Of a stretch of DNA of 64,000 nucleotides, positions 13,101 through 25,251 are shown piece after piece; within the stretch, counting starts at the first letter, position 1; each line of letters starts with the position of its first letter. The DNA lies in NCBI RefSeq assembly GCF_000213175.1, contig NW_009799102.1, positions 3,876,095 through 3,940,094 on the forward strand, in the 5' to 3' direction. This DNA comes from Neurospora tetrasperma FGSC 2508. Lineage: Eukaryota; Ascomycota; Sordariomycetes; Sordariales; Sordariaceae. The notes under the pieces are model-generated. The model made no database searches. It worked only from the letters and a program-made list of their open reading frames with translations, and was not told the DNA's origin. The position numbers were made by a program, and so were the translations under genes.

Positions 13101-13880
13101 AAACAGCTTCCCCTAGCGCAAGATCCCGACAATCACACCTTAAGAGGAAACCACGAGTATTATGCCGCCGAACCCGCATCTGTTCCGTGCCCTCCTTCGC
13201 CCGGAGATAACATGTTCAGCAGGGCACAATCTCGCCAAGGCACGATCGTCTGGTCTAGCACTACATCCATGGGAGCTTTGACCTCCCCGCTAACGAGTCC
13301 TAGCGAGGCAGCGAGCCCGCGGTATAGCTCCAAGCAGAGTCTAACGAAAGACGCTGTGGAGCAGATCCTAGCCTTCCAGTCTGACCCTTCTCTTCCAGCT
13401 CTGCTCAGCAGCACCAGCTCTGTGTCCGCGGACCCAGAAGGCGAGTTCCTCGGCAACCCAGGAGTGGTCTGTCGGTCATCGTTGATCGACACAACTGACT
13501 CTCTTACACCTCCAGCTTTCTCAAAGGAGCCTGTGGCTGGTTTCCCGCTTGAAGAGCAGCAGGAGCAGGTTACACCAACGGCTGTGCCCGTTTGTGTGGC
13601 TGATAACAAGCCGGCCGTTAAGCACAACCCCATGTCTCATGTGCGGGCAAAGAGTCAATACTATCGCAGTCACCATGACGATGACGACAGCGATAGTGAT
13701 GAAGGGCTGGTCATGGCTAGGCGCAAGAAGAGCCCAACAATCTCTTCTCCTTCACCTGCATTGACTTCCAGGGAGCCCATTTCCATGGGAAGATTGGTCA
13801 ATGGCACGAGGCGTCGGGACACCAATGCTAGCGTGGGAAGCACAGATACTGCCAAGAAGCTCGTTGTGGAGAGCGACTGA
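10062..13880 (+). CDS. CaMKK / Ssp1-Sak1-type serine/threonine protein kinase
   Basis: Exons 10062-10342 and 10424-13880, 81-base intron (GTAAGT, branch CTAAC, CAG); 1245 residues. A Ser/Pro-rich N-terminus (1-93) leads into the kinase domain: glycine loop LGRGMHGKV at 120-128, VAIK lysine K143, catalytic HRD at 445-447, DFG at 465-467, then FFAPELC. The segment just before the glycine loop and the LGRGMHGKVKLAR loop match the fungal CaMKK group (S. pombe Ssp1, yeast Sak1/Tos3/Elm1), which activates AMPK/Snf1. An unusual insertion of about 220 residues, basic then Ser-rich and acidic, separates the N-lobe from the YLH-HRD segment. The tail from about 660 is Ser/Pro-rich, low complexity and has a His run. 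I see no clear calmodulin-binding helix. Start: first in-frame ATG (A at -3, G at +4); three uORFs precede it. The kinase call is firm, the subfamily likely. Confidence 0.92.
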
Positions 13881-14805
13881 GCTTTGTTACTTTAGTGCAG
13901 CTGTGCCAGAATGCAGTGGTTTATTTTCTCTGGCTTTCATTGCTATCCTTTTTTCTTCTTCTTCGTCTATATTTTACTTCTTTTTTTACATCATCATCAT
14001 TACCATCACCAGCAGTAAAGGAGACGTTAGCATGGGAACAGCACGGCAAGGGCAAAGGGAACAGCATCAACTCGCGGTTTTACTTTATTAGCATGGAGGA
14101 GCAAAGCATTGTATGAATTGTTTACATCATGATCCCATCCCGTTTGAGGGGGAGAAGGCATTGGTTACTGGTCAGAGTTACGGAGGCGGGAGGAAAGCGA
14201 CCAGAATAACCTTATTTTGTGCAAATACCGACTACGAAGAGAACATTGAAGTATAGATGGGGCCTTTCCAATCAGAGGCCTTTTTGCACACGCACACACA
14301 CGCATTGTCTTGTCTTTTTAACCCTCGTCTGGGGTAACGAACGTATCATCATCACGTAGGGGCAGAGGCTTTTCGTCAGTAGGGGATCTTAGCTTGAGGG
14401 TGGCACCTCTGCTATGTTCATTGCATTTCAGCGTTGGTTTCATGACAGATAGGGTTTGGCAACCCTTTCAATTCACATCAGCGCTGCAGTTACAGGAGAG
14501 AGAGGTTGGCATCTCTTCTTCGTTGATTACCTACATTTCAAGTCAGGGTTTGGCACCTCTGGTCATTGCATTACACTCATCTCTAGGTCAAAGCAGACAC
14601 AAGCGGAAACGAAATTGCTCGACACCAGCGATGTGATACTCGTGACAGATGGTAATCAAACTTACAAAGGACACAGAGAACACGAAACGACCATCACGAG
14701 GAAATGAAACAAATGATCGAAAACTGACCTGACAGAGGACGAAATCTTACTTTGACCACGACATCAAACGACCCACACAGACACACACACACACAAATGC
14801 AACAA

Positions 14806-14892
14806 GCAGAGCAGGGCAGAACAGGGCAGGCAGGACAGGGCAGGACAGGGCAGGACAGGACAGGGTAGGACAGGGCAGGACAGGGCAGGGCA
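14806..14892. repeat. Minisatellite, unit about GGACAGGGCA
   Basis: About eight imperfect copies of a 10-base unit (GGACAGGGCA and variants), in noncoding DNA downstream of the kinase gene. Confidence 0.85.
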
Positions 14893-15187
14893 AGAAAATG
14901 CGGGAAGGAACAAGACCAAGCCTTACGGAGCGCGCGTCTTTTGAAACGTATATTGATTGGTGTGGAATGGATCCGGCCAGAGGCGTTACGACCGTAACCG
15001 TTACGACAGGGAGGAATTTCAACAGCCGGACAACCGACCGACCGACCGACCAGTCGATCGACACGTGGCGTGGCATCCATGGGATGTCACCATTTCCCAC
15101 AATTTTTGAATTGTTAATTTGTTTGGTCAGGCAGATATGGTATGGATATCAATGCAAGGGACGGATAACGACGAGAGAGACACATGT

Positions 15188-15242
15188 CACATTGGACATT
15201 GGACACTGGACACTGGACACAGGACACTGGACACTGGACGGA
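15188..15242. repeat. Minisatellite, unit GGACACT
   Basis: Seven to eight imperfect seven-base units (GGACATT, GGACACT, GGACACA). Confidence 0.85.
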
Positions 15243-15365
15243 CGAATCGGGTAGTGTACATAGGACGTTGGAAAAGGCTTATCGATGGGATCTGAAACGG
15301 CGATATTCGGAATAATGGGGAACAGGAGAACGGGGAACAGGACAACTCAGTTCTCAGTTGCTGTC

Positions 15366-15389
15366 TGGGCTGGGGTGGGATGGGCTGGG
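15366..15389 (+). other. G-quadruplex-like cluster
   Basis: Five runs of three or more G separated by one or two bases on the plus strand, fitting the G3N1-7 pattern. Folding is not shown. Confidence 0.45.
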
Positions 15390-16747
15390 CTGCCTTTCTT
15401 CAGTGGCTCCCGTCTTTAGTGTAGGTTGATCGGGTAGCTGGGCTCCTTGCTGCCCCTGGGCTCGCTGGGCTCGTCGGGAGTTGCCCGGTTGGTTGGAGGG
15501 AATGATGTGGCTTGCTTATTCAGATCACTGCGTGTACACTACTCGGATCACCAGGCACTCAGATCGAAGGAGAGGGACAACGGAAATCAACTAAAGCACT
15601 GAAGGGCACTGAAGGGCACTGCAGCACTGCAGAACTGGCAGGAAGGAATGAAGCAAAGAAGGAAGGAAGAAGACCTGATACGTGCCGTACCGTATTTAGG
15701 TAATCAGGGCAACGAAGCAACCTACCCCTACACTGTACCGCAACGTGGAAACGATACCAACCTAAACTTAAACGGATGGATAGCAAAATGGCAGGTGTCA
15801 AGATCGTCACAGTCGTCGTACTCCAGGGCATTCATGATCCCCCACGTCGACGGGAGCCATCCAGCCAGTCATTTGAGTATGGTGAATCGCCGCCGTCCGT
15901 GGCTGCGGCCCGATGTATGTACTCGCTTCTGGATCAGGATCTGCATCTGGATCGGCATCTGGATTAAAGCCAGGTGTTGTTTCATGTTTTGTTTCCCACT
16001 GCAGTGGGTGCGTGGTTGAGGGTTATGGTACAGGCTTCATGGGAGCTTGGCGGGCAGGTAGGCAGACAGGTAAAGAATAAGGGTTAAAGAACCTACCTAT
16101 CAGAGGTAATTTCGAGACGTGTGGGATTTGGTAGGGAGTATCTAGGTAGTACGTAGGTGGTGTATGCTCGGGGTGGATAAATTGGAGCCTGCCTGAGTTG
16201 TTTCAGTCTACGCCGGAGTCTGAGTCTGGATGTAGATGTCTGGATGTGATCACTTAGGAGGAAGTAACGAAATGGAACGAAATGGAAGAAAGTGGAAAAT
16301 GAAAAGAAAACTTTCTGTTCAGTTTCATCTCGTTACACCGTTTCTCTTTTTCCTCTCGCTGTCGCCCAACACCATTATATTTCCACCTTTCTTCTCTTTT
16401 TCTCTTCAGTATATACCTGTATCTGTAATAGTTTTTGTGAATTTACACCTTACTGGACTACTACTATAGTATGTACAGTTGTCGCCAGGCCACTCCTGTG
16501 CTATCACCTCGCCACGAGGCCCGGCTCAGGTCCCCTTATCAACCTCTAGACGTAACCCACCAGGGGCCCTAGTATCATATTATCTTATCTGATCAGCGTT
16601 TCACCATTAATTACCTAGTTTCTTAGGTAGGTAGCTTCTTGGCTTCTGTTTGGGAAGGATGGGAAATGATGGGAGAGGGGGCATTGCATCATAGATCGTT
16701 ATCGGTAGAGGTAGAAGTATCATGTCTTTATCATGAGGTATCATCGT

Positions 16748-16783
16748 GGGCGAAGTGGGCGAGTGGGCGAGTGGGCGAGTGGG
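16748..16783 (+). repeat. GGGCGAGT repeat with G-quadruplex potential
   Basis: About four tandem copies of GGGCGAGT, giving G3 runs with five-base loops. Confidence 0.6.
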
Positions 16784-18723
16784 CGTATGGATTCCTATTT
16801 CGGGAATCATACCTAGAAGGGGCAAGTGATAGTATTTGAGCTGTCGATGCGGCTACTTCGCTATTTTAGTCCTTTCTGTCTGTACTACATTACATAGGTA
16901 GCTTCCTGATATACTGCGGTTGCGAGCCAAAGTTTTACCTTCCTGTCAGGTATCTTGCACAGACCACCAAAGCCAAAGCTTCGTGGGCACTGTGTGTTCA
17001 ACGACCTGATCCACGGGTTTAACTTACCCATCTCACCATAGTACATGATTGGAAGACGAGGGAGTTGGGACCAGTAGATTTGAACAATAAGATTTGTAAT
17101 GTTGAAAGTCTGTCATTTTTCATCACTTTCGTTCCGGTGGTAACCAACCGTAAAATAAGTACAGTACCACAAGTACCAACCAACCAGCCATCCATCCATC
17201 CATTCATCGTTCAGTTCTCTCCCTCTATATCATAACTTTGAGTTTTGACTCTTGACATGCCTCAGCCTTACATACAGTCAGCAAGCAACCCGATATCTAC
17301 TAAATCAAGCAGAGCAGCAGAGTAGCAAAGCTGAGATGGCACTACCGTACCTCTACCTAGGTATCCTCCCCTTTCTCTTTTTGGACGGAGGTGCATGTTG
17401 ATAAGGCGAGGCAAGGCAAGTGCAAGGTAAGACATAGGTACCTTTACCTATATGTAGGCGATATGCGATGAGACGAAGATGCCGTAATTTGTAAGGGTTC
17501 AAAATAGATTCGGAATTTGGAACCAACTGATCTCGATCCATCGGGGTCTGTCGGTACCGGATCGGGCTGAATGGATGGACGGGCCACGACGTTGATGGGT
17601 AGATAAGATCAAGATCGGGTTTCAGTATCTGGGGTGAAAGGGTTGACCGGTGAATCTGGTGATGTTGGTGTGGGATGTTTGTTGTACACTTGTAAATCTC
17701 GAGATTAAGTGCTTGTACATAAGCGGAACGGGGTCTCGATCTGATAACGGGGTTCGATACGAAGGTCTGATCTGAGTTGATCTCATTTAGGTTCACGGCA
17801 TCTATATTCGTGAGTCAACAAGCCCTACGAATAACTTCATCCAGTTCCGCTGGAAGGTGCCTCAGGCTAGGAACATTTCTTGAGTCGTGATAGACCATAC
17901 AGGACGTTTCGGTACCCAAAAGAGTTTTTGACATCGGGACGTGACAGGGCGGGACGGGACGGGCTGATGTGAAAGTCAATCTATGTTGAGAAACTCCATC
18001 AACTCCATCGTCGGTCCCGAATCGTGGAAATGAGAATTCGAATCGGTGGTATGGACAATAGATGTTAACTTCACCACCGAAGTGCAAAAAGCATCCCCAA
18101 AAAGGGGGAAAAAATTATTGCAATGAAACCGGAAAGATACCGACATTTCGGGGTCTGATACATGGTATTCCACTTACACACAGTCAAGTTCACAGTCTTT
18201 AGCAAAACAAAGTTGGTGACACAGGGACAGTGAGTGACTCAGAGGACTATTACAATCTGACGGATCGTCCCCAGTGAAGCTCGGGCGGGGAGTTCAGGCA
18301 GGAGGGTGAGTAAACAAACTCCCTTGTGTTCTTTGGGCGCGGTTCCTAAATTTTACACGATTACCATGTAAGTACCTACCTATCGAGCTGGGATTGTATT
18401 CAAAGTAATACCCGCGAGCTTGACTCACTTACTATCATAGCGTAAGCAAGCTCTGCATAAATTAAAGTTCCAGCGTAAATGCGACGATATAGCAGGCAAA
18501 ATGACCACTCGCAAACCCCAAGTGAAAAGAAATGGTACGGAAAGGAAACCCGTCCGGACGCATGCTCCATGTCCCTGCAGTGATTACTACCTAAGTCTAC
18601 CTGTCCCTGCGTTGTTTTAGTGTAGGAAGCTTGCGCAGGTCTACTAGTCTAGCAGCTTAATAAGGAAAGCGATGGAACGCGATGTGCAGTCGACGTGGCA
18701 TTGGTGAGGGCCACTCAGGTCCC

Positions 18724-18761
18724 TTCCTTCTTTGCAAGCAAGCAAGCAAGCAAGTAAGCAA
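18724..18761. repeat. (AAGC)n microsatellite
   Basis: About seven tandem AAGC units with one TAAG variant. Confidence 0.8.
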
Positions 18762-18927
18762 GGGGGGTTTCGTTCAAGCATTGAATGCTTCGTAACTTTG
18801 ACAATCACAAGCTCGTTGATTGAGTAATGCGATTGATAATCTCTTGGGGCAGTCTGACTGGTTGACTCACGACTCATGGAAGGTTTCAGCAGGAAACTGC
18901 CATGGTAAGTGATAGCCGACCCGGACG

Positions 18928-18951
18928 GGCGGACGGACGGACGGACGGACG
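18928..18951. repeat. (GGAC)n microsatellite
   Basis: Six tandem GGAC units in noncoding DNA. Confidence 0.85.
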
Positions 18952-19185
18952 GAGAGACCGGTGATGCATCGTATGTGACTGGTGCCGGAGCCGAGATGTA
19001 TGAACCTCTTCCGTACACGGAACGGCGGTTGGCAGTATCTAAACGTAAGTATTAATCTGGCGATACTCGAAACCGGCCATTAACAAACCGACGGCAGCCG
19101 ATAAGCGAGCTACGGATTTGCATGCGATAGGCATGCGGCAGAAGCAGAAGCAAAAGCCAAGTGAAGCGGTGAAGCCCGCATCCCT

Positions 19186-19236
19186 CGCATAGCATAGCAT
19201 AGCATGGCATAGCACAGCATGGCATAGCATAGCATC
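19186..19236. repeat. (AGCAT)n pentanucleotide repeat
   Basis: About nine imperfect AGCAT/GGCAT units. Confidence 0.85.
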
Positions 19237-19982
19237 GTCTATATGTACGCCTGACGCCTGTACATCAATGAGGTCTGCTGCAGTTGTTAATGGCAAAAGA
19301 CAGACAGACTGACAGACAGCTGAGAGAGAGTTCCAAGAAGCGAAACCGAGACCAAAAAAGCAGGAGAACAACAAGTTGACCCGGAAGAGATGCCGGCCGG
19401 TAACGGAGAACAAAGGGACTTACTGAAATATACATACACACGGAGCTGCTACGGGATTTACATACGGGAATTACTTACCAACCGTACGGGACTTCGGTTA
19501 CTTCGTTACGACGAGGGAAGCCGTCATGCACATCCCGGTCAGGGTTTGGAGCCCCCGGTAGGTCCCGAACGGGAATAAATAATGGTGGTGGGCGGACACC
19601 GTGGGCATTGTGGAACCCGGACGGTGGAAAAAGAACAGGGTTAGGGTCCCCGGAGGGAGTGGGGCCTGGAACGGGAACGGGGCTGGCCTCGGGTCAGCAA
19701 CCACGTTGCGCGGGAGACGGACGGGAGTGGATCGTGGTCAATGCGTTTGGCCGTCATGTCCGCCTTGATGACGGTGCTTTGCGGCATCTCCACCTTTGTT
19801 GGTCCCGGCTTTTGACAAGCGGTTCAATCAACGCCAAGACCAGACCGTCGTCACCACTCACTGCACTCACAACAACTTGTTCTAGTCACTCATCCATCCA
19901 TCCACCACCGCACCATAAACCACCAAAACTTCACGCCCAACTCCCAACACCGTCTTCCCCAGGCCAACTCTCCAAACGCGAG

Positions 19983-21836
19983 ATGCGCTCCCTCCTACAC
20001 AAACAAGCCCTCATAACCGGCGGCGGCTCCGGCATCGGTCTCGCCATCGCCCGCCGTCTCTACCTCGAAGGCTGCTCCGTGACTCTCTTGGGGAGGACCG
20101 AATCCACCCTTCAGCGCGCTCAATCATACATTTTATCTTACCCATCCCGACCTTCCCACCCACCACCATCACCCACCTCAGCCTCAGTCCCAAATGATTC
20201 CTCAGTCTCAGCATCAAGCCCAGCTTCAGCTTCAGCCCCATCCCACCAACCATCAGACACAAAGAGGGTATCCTACCACCCCCTAAACGTCACTAGCGCT
20301 TCATCCTGGGAGGACCTATTGCAGAGTAATTTAAAAGGGGGGAGGATAGACATCCTCATCAACTGCGCAGGCATCACGCAACGGAGTCCATTAATGAAGA
20401 CTCCTGTCGAGGAAGTGGAGGGGTTGTTGGATACGAATTTGCGAGGGACTGTGTTGGGGTGTAAGTTTGTGGGGAGGGCGATGCTTAGGAATCGGAGTAG
20501 CTCTAGTACCTCTAAGGGGGGAGCAGACCAAGAGGACAAAGGACAAGGGACGCAAGAAGGGGTAAAAGAAGGGGTACAAGAAAGGGGAGTAATCATCAAC
20601 GTGGCGAGTCTACTTGCGCAAAAGGGGGTGATTGGGACGAGTGTCTATGCGGCTGCGAAGGCGGGGGTTGTTGGTGAGTTTTATTTATCTCTCACTCTTT
20701 CCTTGGTATCGCGTTGGGTTTGATTGGTGGTTGGGGCAAGTAAGGATGGGAAAAAGATACAGGATTCAAGAGAGAGGGAGTTGAAAGGAACGGACGGGTA
20801 CGGTCATGGATTGATGAGAAGGCCAAGGGCGAGGAACGGTGTATGGATTAAGAGGGTGGATGGGTAGACATTAAAAGGCAGGAGGGAAGAGCAAGGGGAG
20901 GGACATAACATCTGGGAATCAAAGCGATAGGGACCACGAAAAAGGCTGAGCACACTGGCTAACACAAACGACACCAAACAGGCTTAACAACCTCCCTGGC
21001 ACACGAGTACGGCAGATCCGGGATAAGAGTCAACGCCGTTCTGCCCGGGTACATCGAGACAGACATGACTACCGGTAAGTTCATCTGCCTTTCTTTTCTC
21101 TCTCTTTTTTTGTCCTATTTTTGCTCTTATCATGCAATGATATCCCATTCCATTCGTGCGTCGAGCGTAACCGTGGACCGACAATCACAATGATCATCCT
21201 GTACTCTCACTTTTTGAAATCTTTCAAATTAGGCTGTTGTTCTATCTGCATGGGATGTTGAATACACCTGGGAGATGCGCTCTGTGGTGAGAAGTTGCAG
21301 ACCATCTATAGGTCCATTTCCAGCCAGACAGGGAGAACAACAAGAAAGGCCTTCAATCCACTCTTGAATTGAAATACACACCGATCCATTCAACCCATAC
21401 CAACTATCATTGGTTCAAAGTCCTACAAGAAGCAGTAGAACCAACAGTGAGATCGAAGAACAAATCCTCATCATCAACCAGAAGTCTTCTAAACAAGAAT
21501 CTACACAATCATCATCGTTTATGCCCCTTGATCTTCAATCCATTTTGTTCCCTATTTAGTCCCTTACGCCCAGCTAGAATGGAAAATCGCAAATGTCTCA
21601 AGGAGCTTAGATCATCTCATCTGACTACCTAGTCCTTCAAGATCATCGCACCTGAATACCCGACTGACATTTCTTCATCTCGTCTAGGTCTCAAAAACCC
21701 TTCCATCCTCCAACAAATTCCCCTAGGCCGCTTCGGAACAACAGATGAAGTCGCCGACGCCGCCCTCTTCCTTATCAAGAACCCGTATGCAAACAACTGC
21801 GTACTGAATCTTGATGGGGGGTTAAGTGCTGTCTGA
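19983..21836 (+). CDS. Short-chain dehydrogenase/reductase, 3-oxoacyl-ACP reductase (FabG/OAR1) type
   Basis: Exons 19983-20673, 20982-21074 and 21688-21836; introns of 308 and 613 bases, long for this genome; 310 residues. Classical SDR motifs are present: TGGGSGIG at 12-19 for the nucleotide, the NCAG motif, catalytic S209, Y222 and K226 (YAAAK), then [14 protein letters not shown] and the C-terminal NLDGG. The best family fit is FabG/CBR4/OAR1, NADPH-dependent reduction of 3-oxoacyl-ACP in mitochondrial fatty acid synthesis; related SDRs of other specificity cannot be excluded. A Ser/Pro-rich insertion of about 50 residues lies after the RTES motif. The start is placed at [14 protein letters not shown] because the Rossmann strand begins there. 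The frame is open back to 19608 but that part looks noncoding. The gene converges on UBA2 with 148 bases between stops. Confidence 0.88.
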
Positions 21837-21984
21837 AACGACACACCGCTTCCCGTGGGTATCTGTGGCTAGCATAGCAAGAATAGCAAGCCATGTGGTA
21901 ATCATAGTATATACCGACCATAACTACGGCCTACGATAGCAATAATGAACCGCGCGCAAGACACGGCAAAGGGGTGATGGACGA

Positions 21985-24008
21985 TCAGTCATCATCAATA
22001 ACGATAGCTCCCGCACTATCCTCGATAAAGACGATATCGTCATCCGCCGCCTTGTCGTTGGCCTTGATCTTCTTGACCGATGGACCCTCTGCGTCTTCGG
22101 GGTGACCACGCTTGAGAGTCTTGGCTGGTGTCGTCATTGGCTCATCGCCATCGAGGTTGATGACTCCTCCGTTCTGGCCGTTGGATGTGCTGGCTCCGTT
22201 GGTGGCAGCTGTCGGCGTGGCCACTGGCTCAGGCTGCGGCTGCTTCTTGGGCTTGAGTGGAATCTTGACGTCCTCTGGGTCGAGAATGCCCTTGACTGGC
22301 TTGTCACCTAGAGGCTCCTTGCTTTAAGGGTGTTAGTTACGAACATGGGAGAGAAAATGGGGACGTACGCTTCTTGGATGGCAATGACGACGTTGACGAA
22401 AGGCTCCTCATCGTCTTCGTCGGTGATGGTCAAGAATGAGTCGGATTTGATGCCTGGACGATGTTAGCAACTTCCATTGTGGTATGAGTAGCAAAAGAAC
22501 ATACCCAGCTCCGAAAGCTTCTTCTCCAAATTATCCGTCTCATCAGGGTCGTACAGAATGCCGACCTCATTACTAATAGCGAAATCCTTCTCGCCATACC
22601 CCAGATTCGTCTTGATCAAGTGTTCTACCAGATCGTTCAACGTCGCCTTCTCCAAATCGACATACGCCCTCGTCTGGTAGACACCGCAGACCGGACAATC
22701 AGGATTAGGCTCCCGTGACTTGTCGGACGCCAACATACGTGCATTAGCAAATGGCGTAAGGAAAACTTCCTTGGCCTGCTCGTAGTGGCCCTTTAAGACC
22801 TTGAATGCCTCCAGCACGCAAAGACCAGCGACGATGGCGTTCGTTGTCGCAATGGCAGGGATAATGTTGCCGGCCATCTGCTTAATGTCGAACTTTGACT
22901 TTCTGTCAATACCGAACACCGCTGAGCGGATGTTGGCGCTCGCGGCGACAAAGTCCAGGGTATCCTCATCGTCTTTGTCAAAGGTGATGATGGACTCTTC
23001 GCCGGCGCTCTTGCTCTCCAGAACCCTCTTGCTAAGTCGCTCGAGACTGTCATTGAAGACGACGAGATTCTCTTCCAGCGACCACACTTTCTGCGCGTCT
23101 TTGAGCACCTTCTCCTTGTCGAGCGACTTGGCCTTCTCGAGAAGTTCCTTATAGTTGAGTGGCTCAGGCGGCTTGCGCGTCTTCCACATGTCCTCCATTG
23201 AGCGCAGACGCTCAATATCCGTCTTGAACACCTTTTCAAAAAGCATCTGCGCGAACTCTTCTGTACCCACGGAATTCCTGATCTTTCGTAGCGCCGCCGA
23301 CTCGCGTTTGAGCTCTTCAATCTCCTGCGCATTATCGCCATCAACAGTATGATCGAAAGCGGACTCGTCTTCGCTCGCTCCGAAGATTTCGTTGAGTAGG
23401 TAGCTCTTGCCCCACACTATACAGTGAATAGGCTGGCTCGGTGTACTGCGAATCGTGCATACGGGGAATGACTTTGGCGTCTCCTTGGGCGCGCAATCGT
23501 AGCAGGCTGTGACACCCTTTTTGATGACTTGTACCTGGCCGTTGAAGCCAGTTGTTCCACTTTCGATGAGGGGGACGTCGGCGGCAAGACACATCTTGTT
23601 GACATGGCGACGGGCTTCGAGGTTGTCGAGAGCGTTGAAGACTATCCGGAAACTGCTAAACCACTCGATGTTGAACTGCGCGTCTTTGATGTTCGCATGA
23701 TGGGCGACAATCTTGACAGCGGGGTTAAACTTTTGCGCAGCCTCCTTAGCTACTAGAGCTTTGGACTTTTTGATATGTTCGTGACGAAAGAGAAACTGGC
23801 GGTTGAGGTTCGAGAGATCGATGGTGTCGAGATCGACGACGTGGACTTCACCGAAGCCGGTAAGGACGAGGTTCTTGAGGAGTTCGCAGCCGATGCCGCC
23901 GGCGCCTACCATAAGCACGCGCGCCTGTGAGGTGGCAGTTAGCAGAGTCTCGGGGGTTTCTGCGGGAGCTACCGCGAGAACCGCTTCGGCCGTCAACTTG
24001 GAAGCCAT
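21985..24008 (-). CDS. uba2: SUMO-activating enzyme E1 catalytic subunit UBA2
   Basis: Exons (minus strand) 24008-22505, 22453-22369 and 22321-21985; introns of 51 and 47 bases; 641 residues, the family's usual length. UBA2 pairs with AOS1 to adenylate SUMO and carry it as a thioester before transfer to UBC9, mainly in the nucleus. Seen: the ATP-binding GAGGIG at 35-40, DLDTIDLSNLNRQFLF, zinc ligands C169 and C172 in CYDC, catalytic C184 in PVCTIRSTPSQPIHC, the second zinc pair CPVC, and the ubiquitin-fold domain starting near VDLEKATLNDLVEHL. The tail holds a basic nuclear-localisation-like segment (VKKIK) and an acidic end with SUMO-interaction-like strings (DIVFIED, AIVIDDD). Both splice junctions keep frame, and the longer intron has a GCTAACA branch site. 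The ATG has A at -3. Confidence 0.96.
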
Positions 24009-25251
24009 GATGGTCGTTGGCGCGACGAAGGCAGGAAGGAAGCGTAGATTTGGAATTGGAGGGGCGTTCGGAATGAAATCCTATAGCAATCCGAGCGATG
24101 CCAGTTGCGACGGGAATTGCGACAGCATTTGAAGCCTTCACTTGTTGCCGAGGAGACGACTTGGGATGAAAGCGACGGAAAGGTTCAACATGTCCCGTCA
24201 TGGAAGGCACGTACCTGCTTGACATTTGCATTCAAAGACCGCCCTAATGATTGCGAATTGTAGCTGTCCCGCGTCAACACCGGCAAGGGAATCGGCTGGG
24301 CAACTGGTCCTGGTATTTGCGCCGTCATGGGGACCATGGGATTGCCCATCGTGGGATCCATCGCGAGAATTGTGAGGAGGCTTGCGCCCGAGTAGCAAGA
24401 GGTGCGACCAGGCTTGAAGGTGTGGTTCGGGGTGTATTATTTCACGTTGAGCGGGCGGTCACTGTATACCCAGGACAATATGAAGCCCAGAGCAGAAAGA
24501 GGGGAAGAAAATTGAAGCGGAAATTGAAGAAGTTCAGCCTCGTGGATGCAAAGTCAGTTGAAAGTTGCAACCACCAGGCGCTGAATCGGCGACAAGCAGA
24601 CCGGAGTTCCTTCCAGGTCAAGACTTCAGCACTTGCTGGTAGCGCGTCATAACTCCAGCGACACGCTAAAAACGATTCCGGGGTTGGCTTGGACGATCCT
24701 TCGACCGGCAGGCACACGGCAAGTGCCGGGTCTTATTGGTCGCCCTGCTGCAAGCTGCAACCACTTTGGTTTTTGTGTTGCGGTGGGGGGTCCACCCATA
24801 CATAACCCTGAACAAGTCAAAAGAGGAACATGCAGACAAAGAAAGATTGGCTGGTCTGAATGGTTGGATAGAATAGTAGGTATGTACTCCGGAGAGGTAG
24901 GGTGAGCAAGACGGAATCTAGGATATCATATTGCTCACCGTAAACTTGACCGTTTGTTTTTCCCCTTCGAGCTAAGGATATATCGTATCCCAAGTAGGAG
25001 TCAGTCAACCCATATCTCAGGGTTAACCTTGCCCCCGTACCAACAGTCAGTGCCAAACTCACAAAATGCAACCTTTCCGTTTTCCCACTCCCTCCGCCCT
25101 GACCCCCTTCCTCAGACCTCTTCAACCCTTTTCTTCAAAATCTCAACCCATCACTCGTTTCTTCTTAATCCCTCTATTATTTTTCCATTCTCCCCTAATT
25201 CCCTACACATCCCATCTCATCCACACCACCACCACCCCCGTGAACCAAAAA
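24009..25251. other. Divergent promoter region between UBA2 and QNG1
   Basis: About 1.2 kb between two divergent start codons. No convincing gene. The last 186 bases are an in-frame, stop-free extension of the QNG1 frame that begins with ATG at 25066. Confidence 0.6.

Larger units (their letters stand above)
13881..19982. other. Gene-free, repeat-rich intergenic region
   Basis: No open frame here is convincing. The region holds the kinase 3' end, the minisatellites at 14806 and 15188, G-rich clusters at 15366 and 16748, AAGC/GGAC/AGCAT runs at 18724-19236 and scattered TACCTAGGTA motifs. From 19608 a frame is open and in phase with the reductase at 19983. Its translation (375 bases, Gly/Ser/Pro-rich) has no family match, so I treat it as leader. 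Confidence 0.6.

Noticed and set aside
19608-19982. A 125-residue N-terminal extension of the SDR reductase
   Set aside because: The frame is open but Gly/Ser/Pro-rich and unlike the family. The Rossmann fold begins directly at the internal Met.
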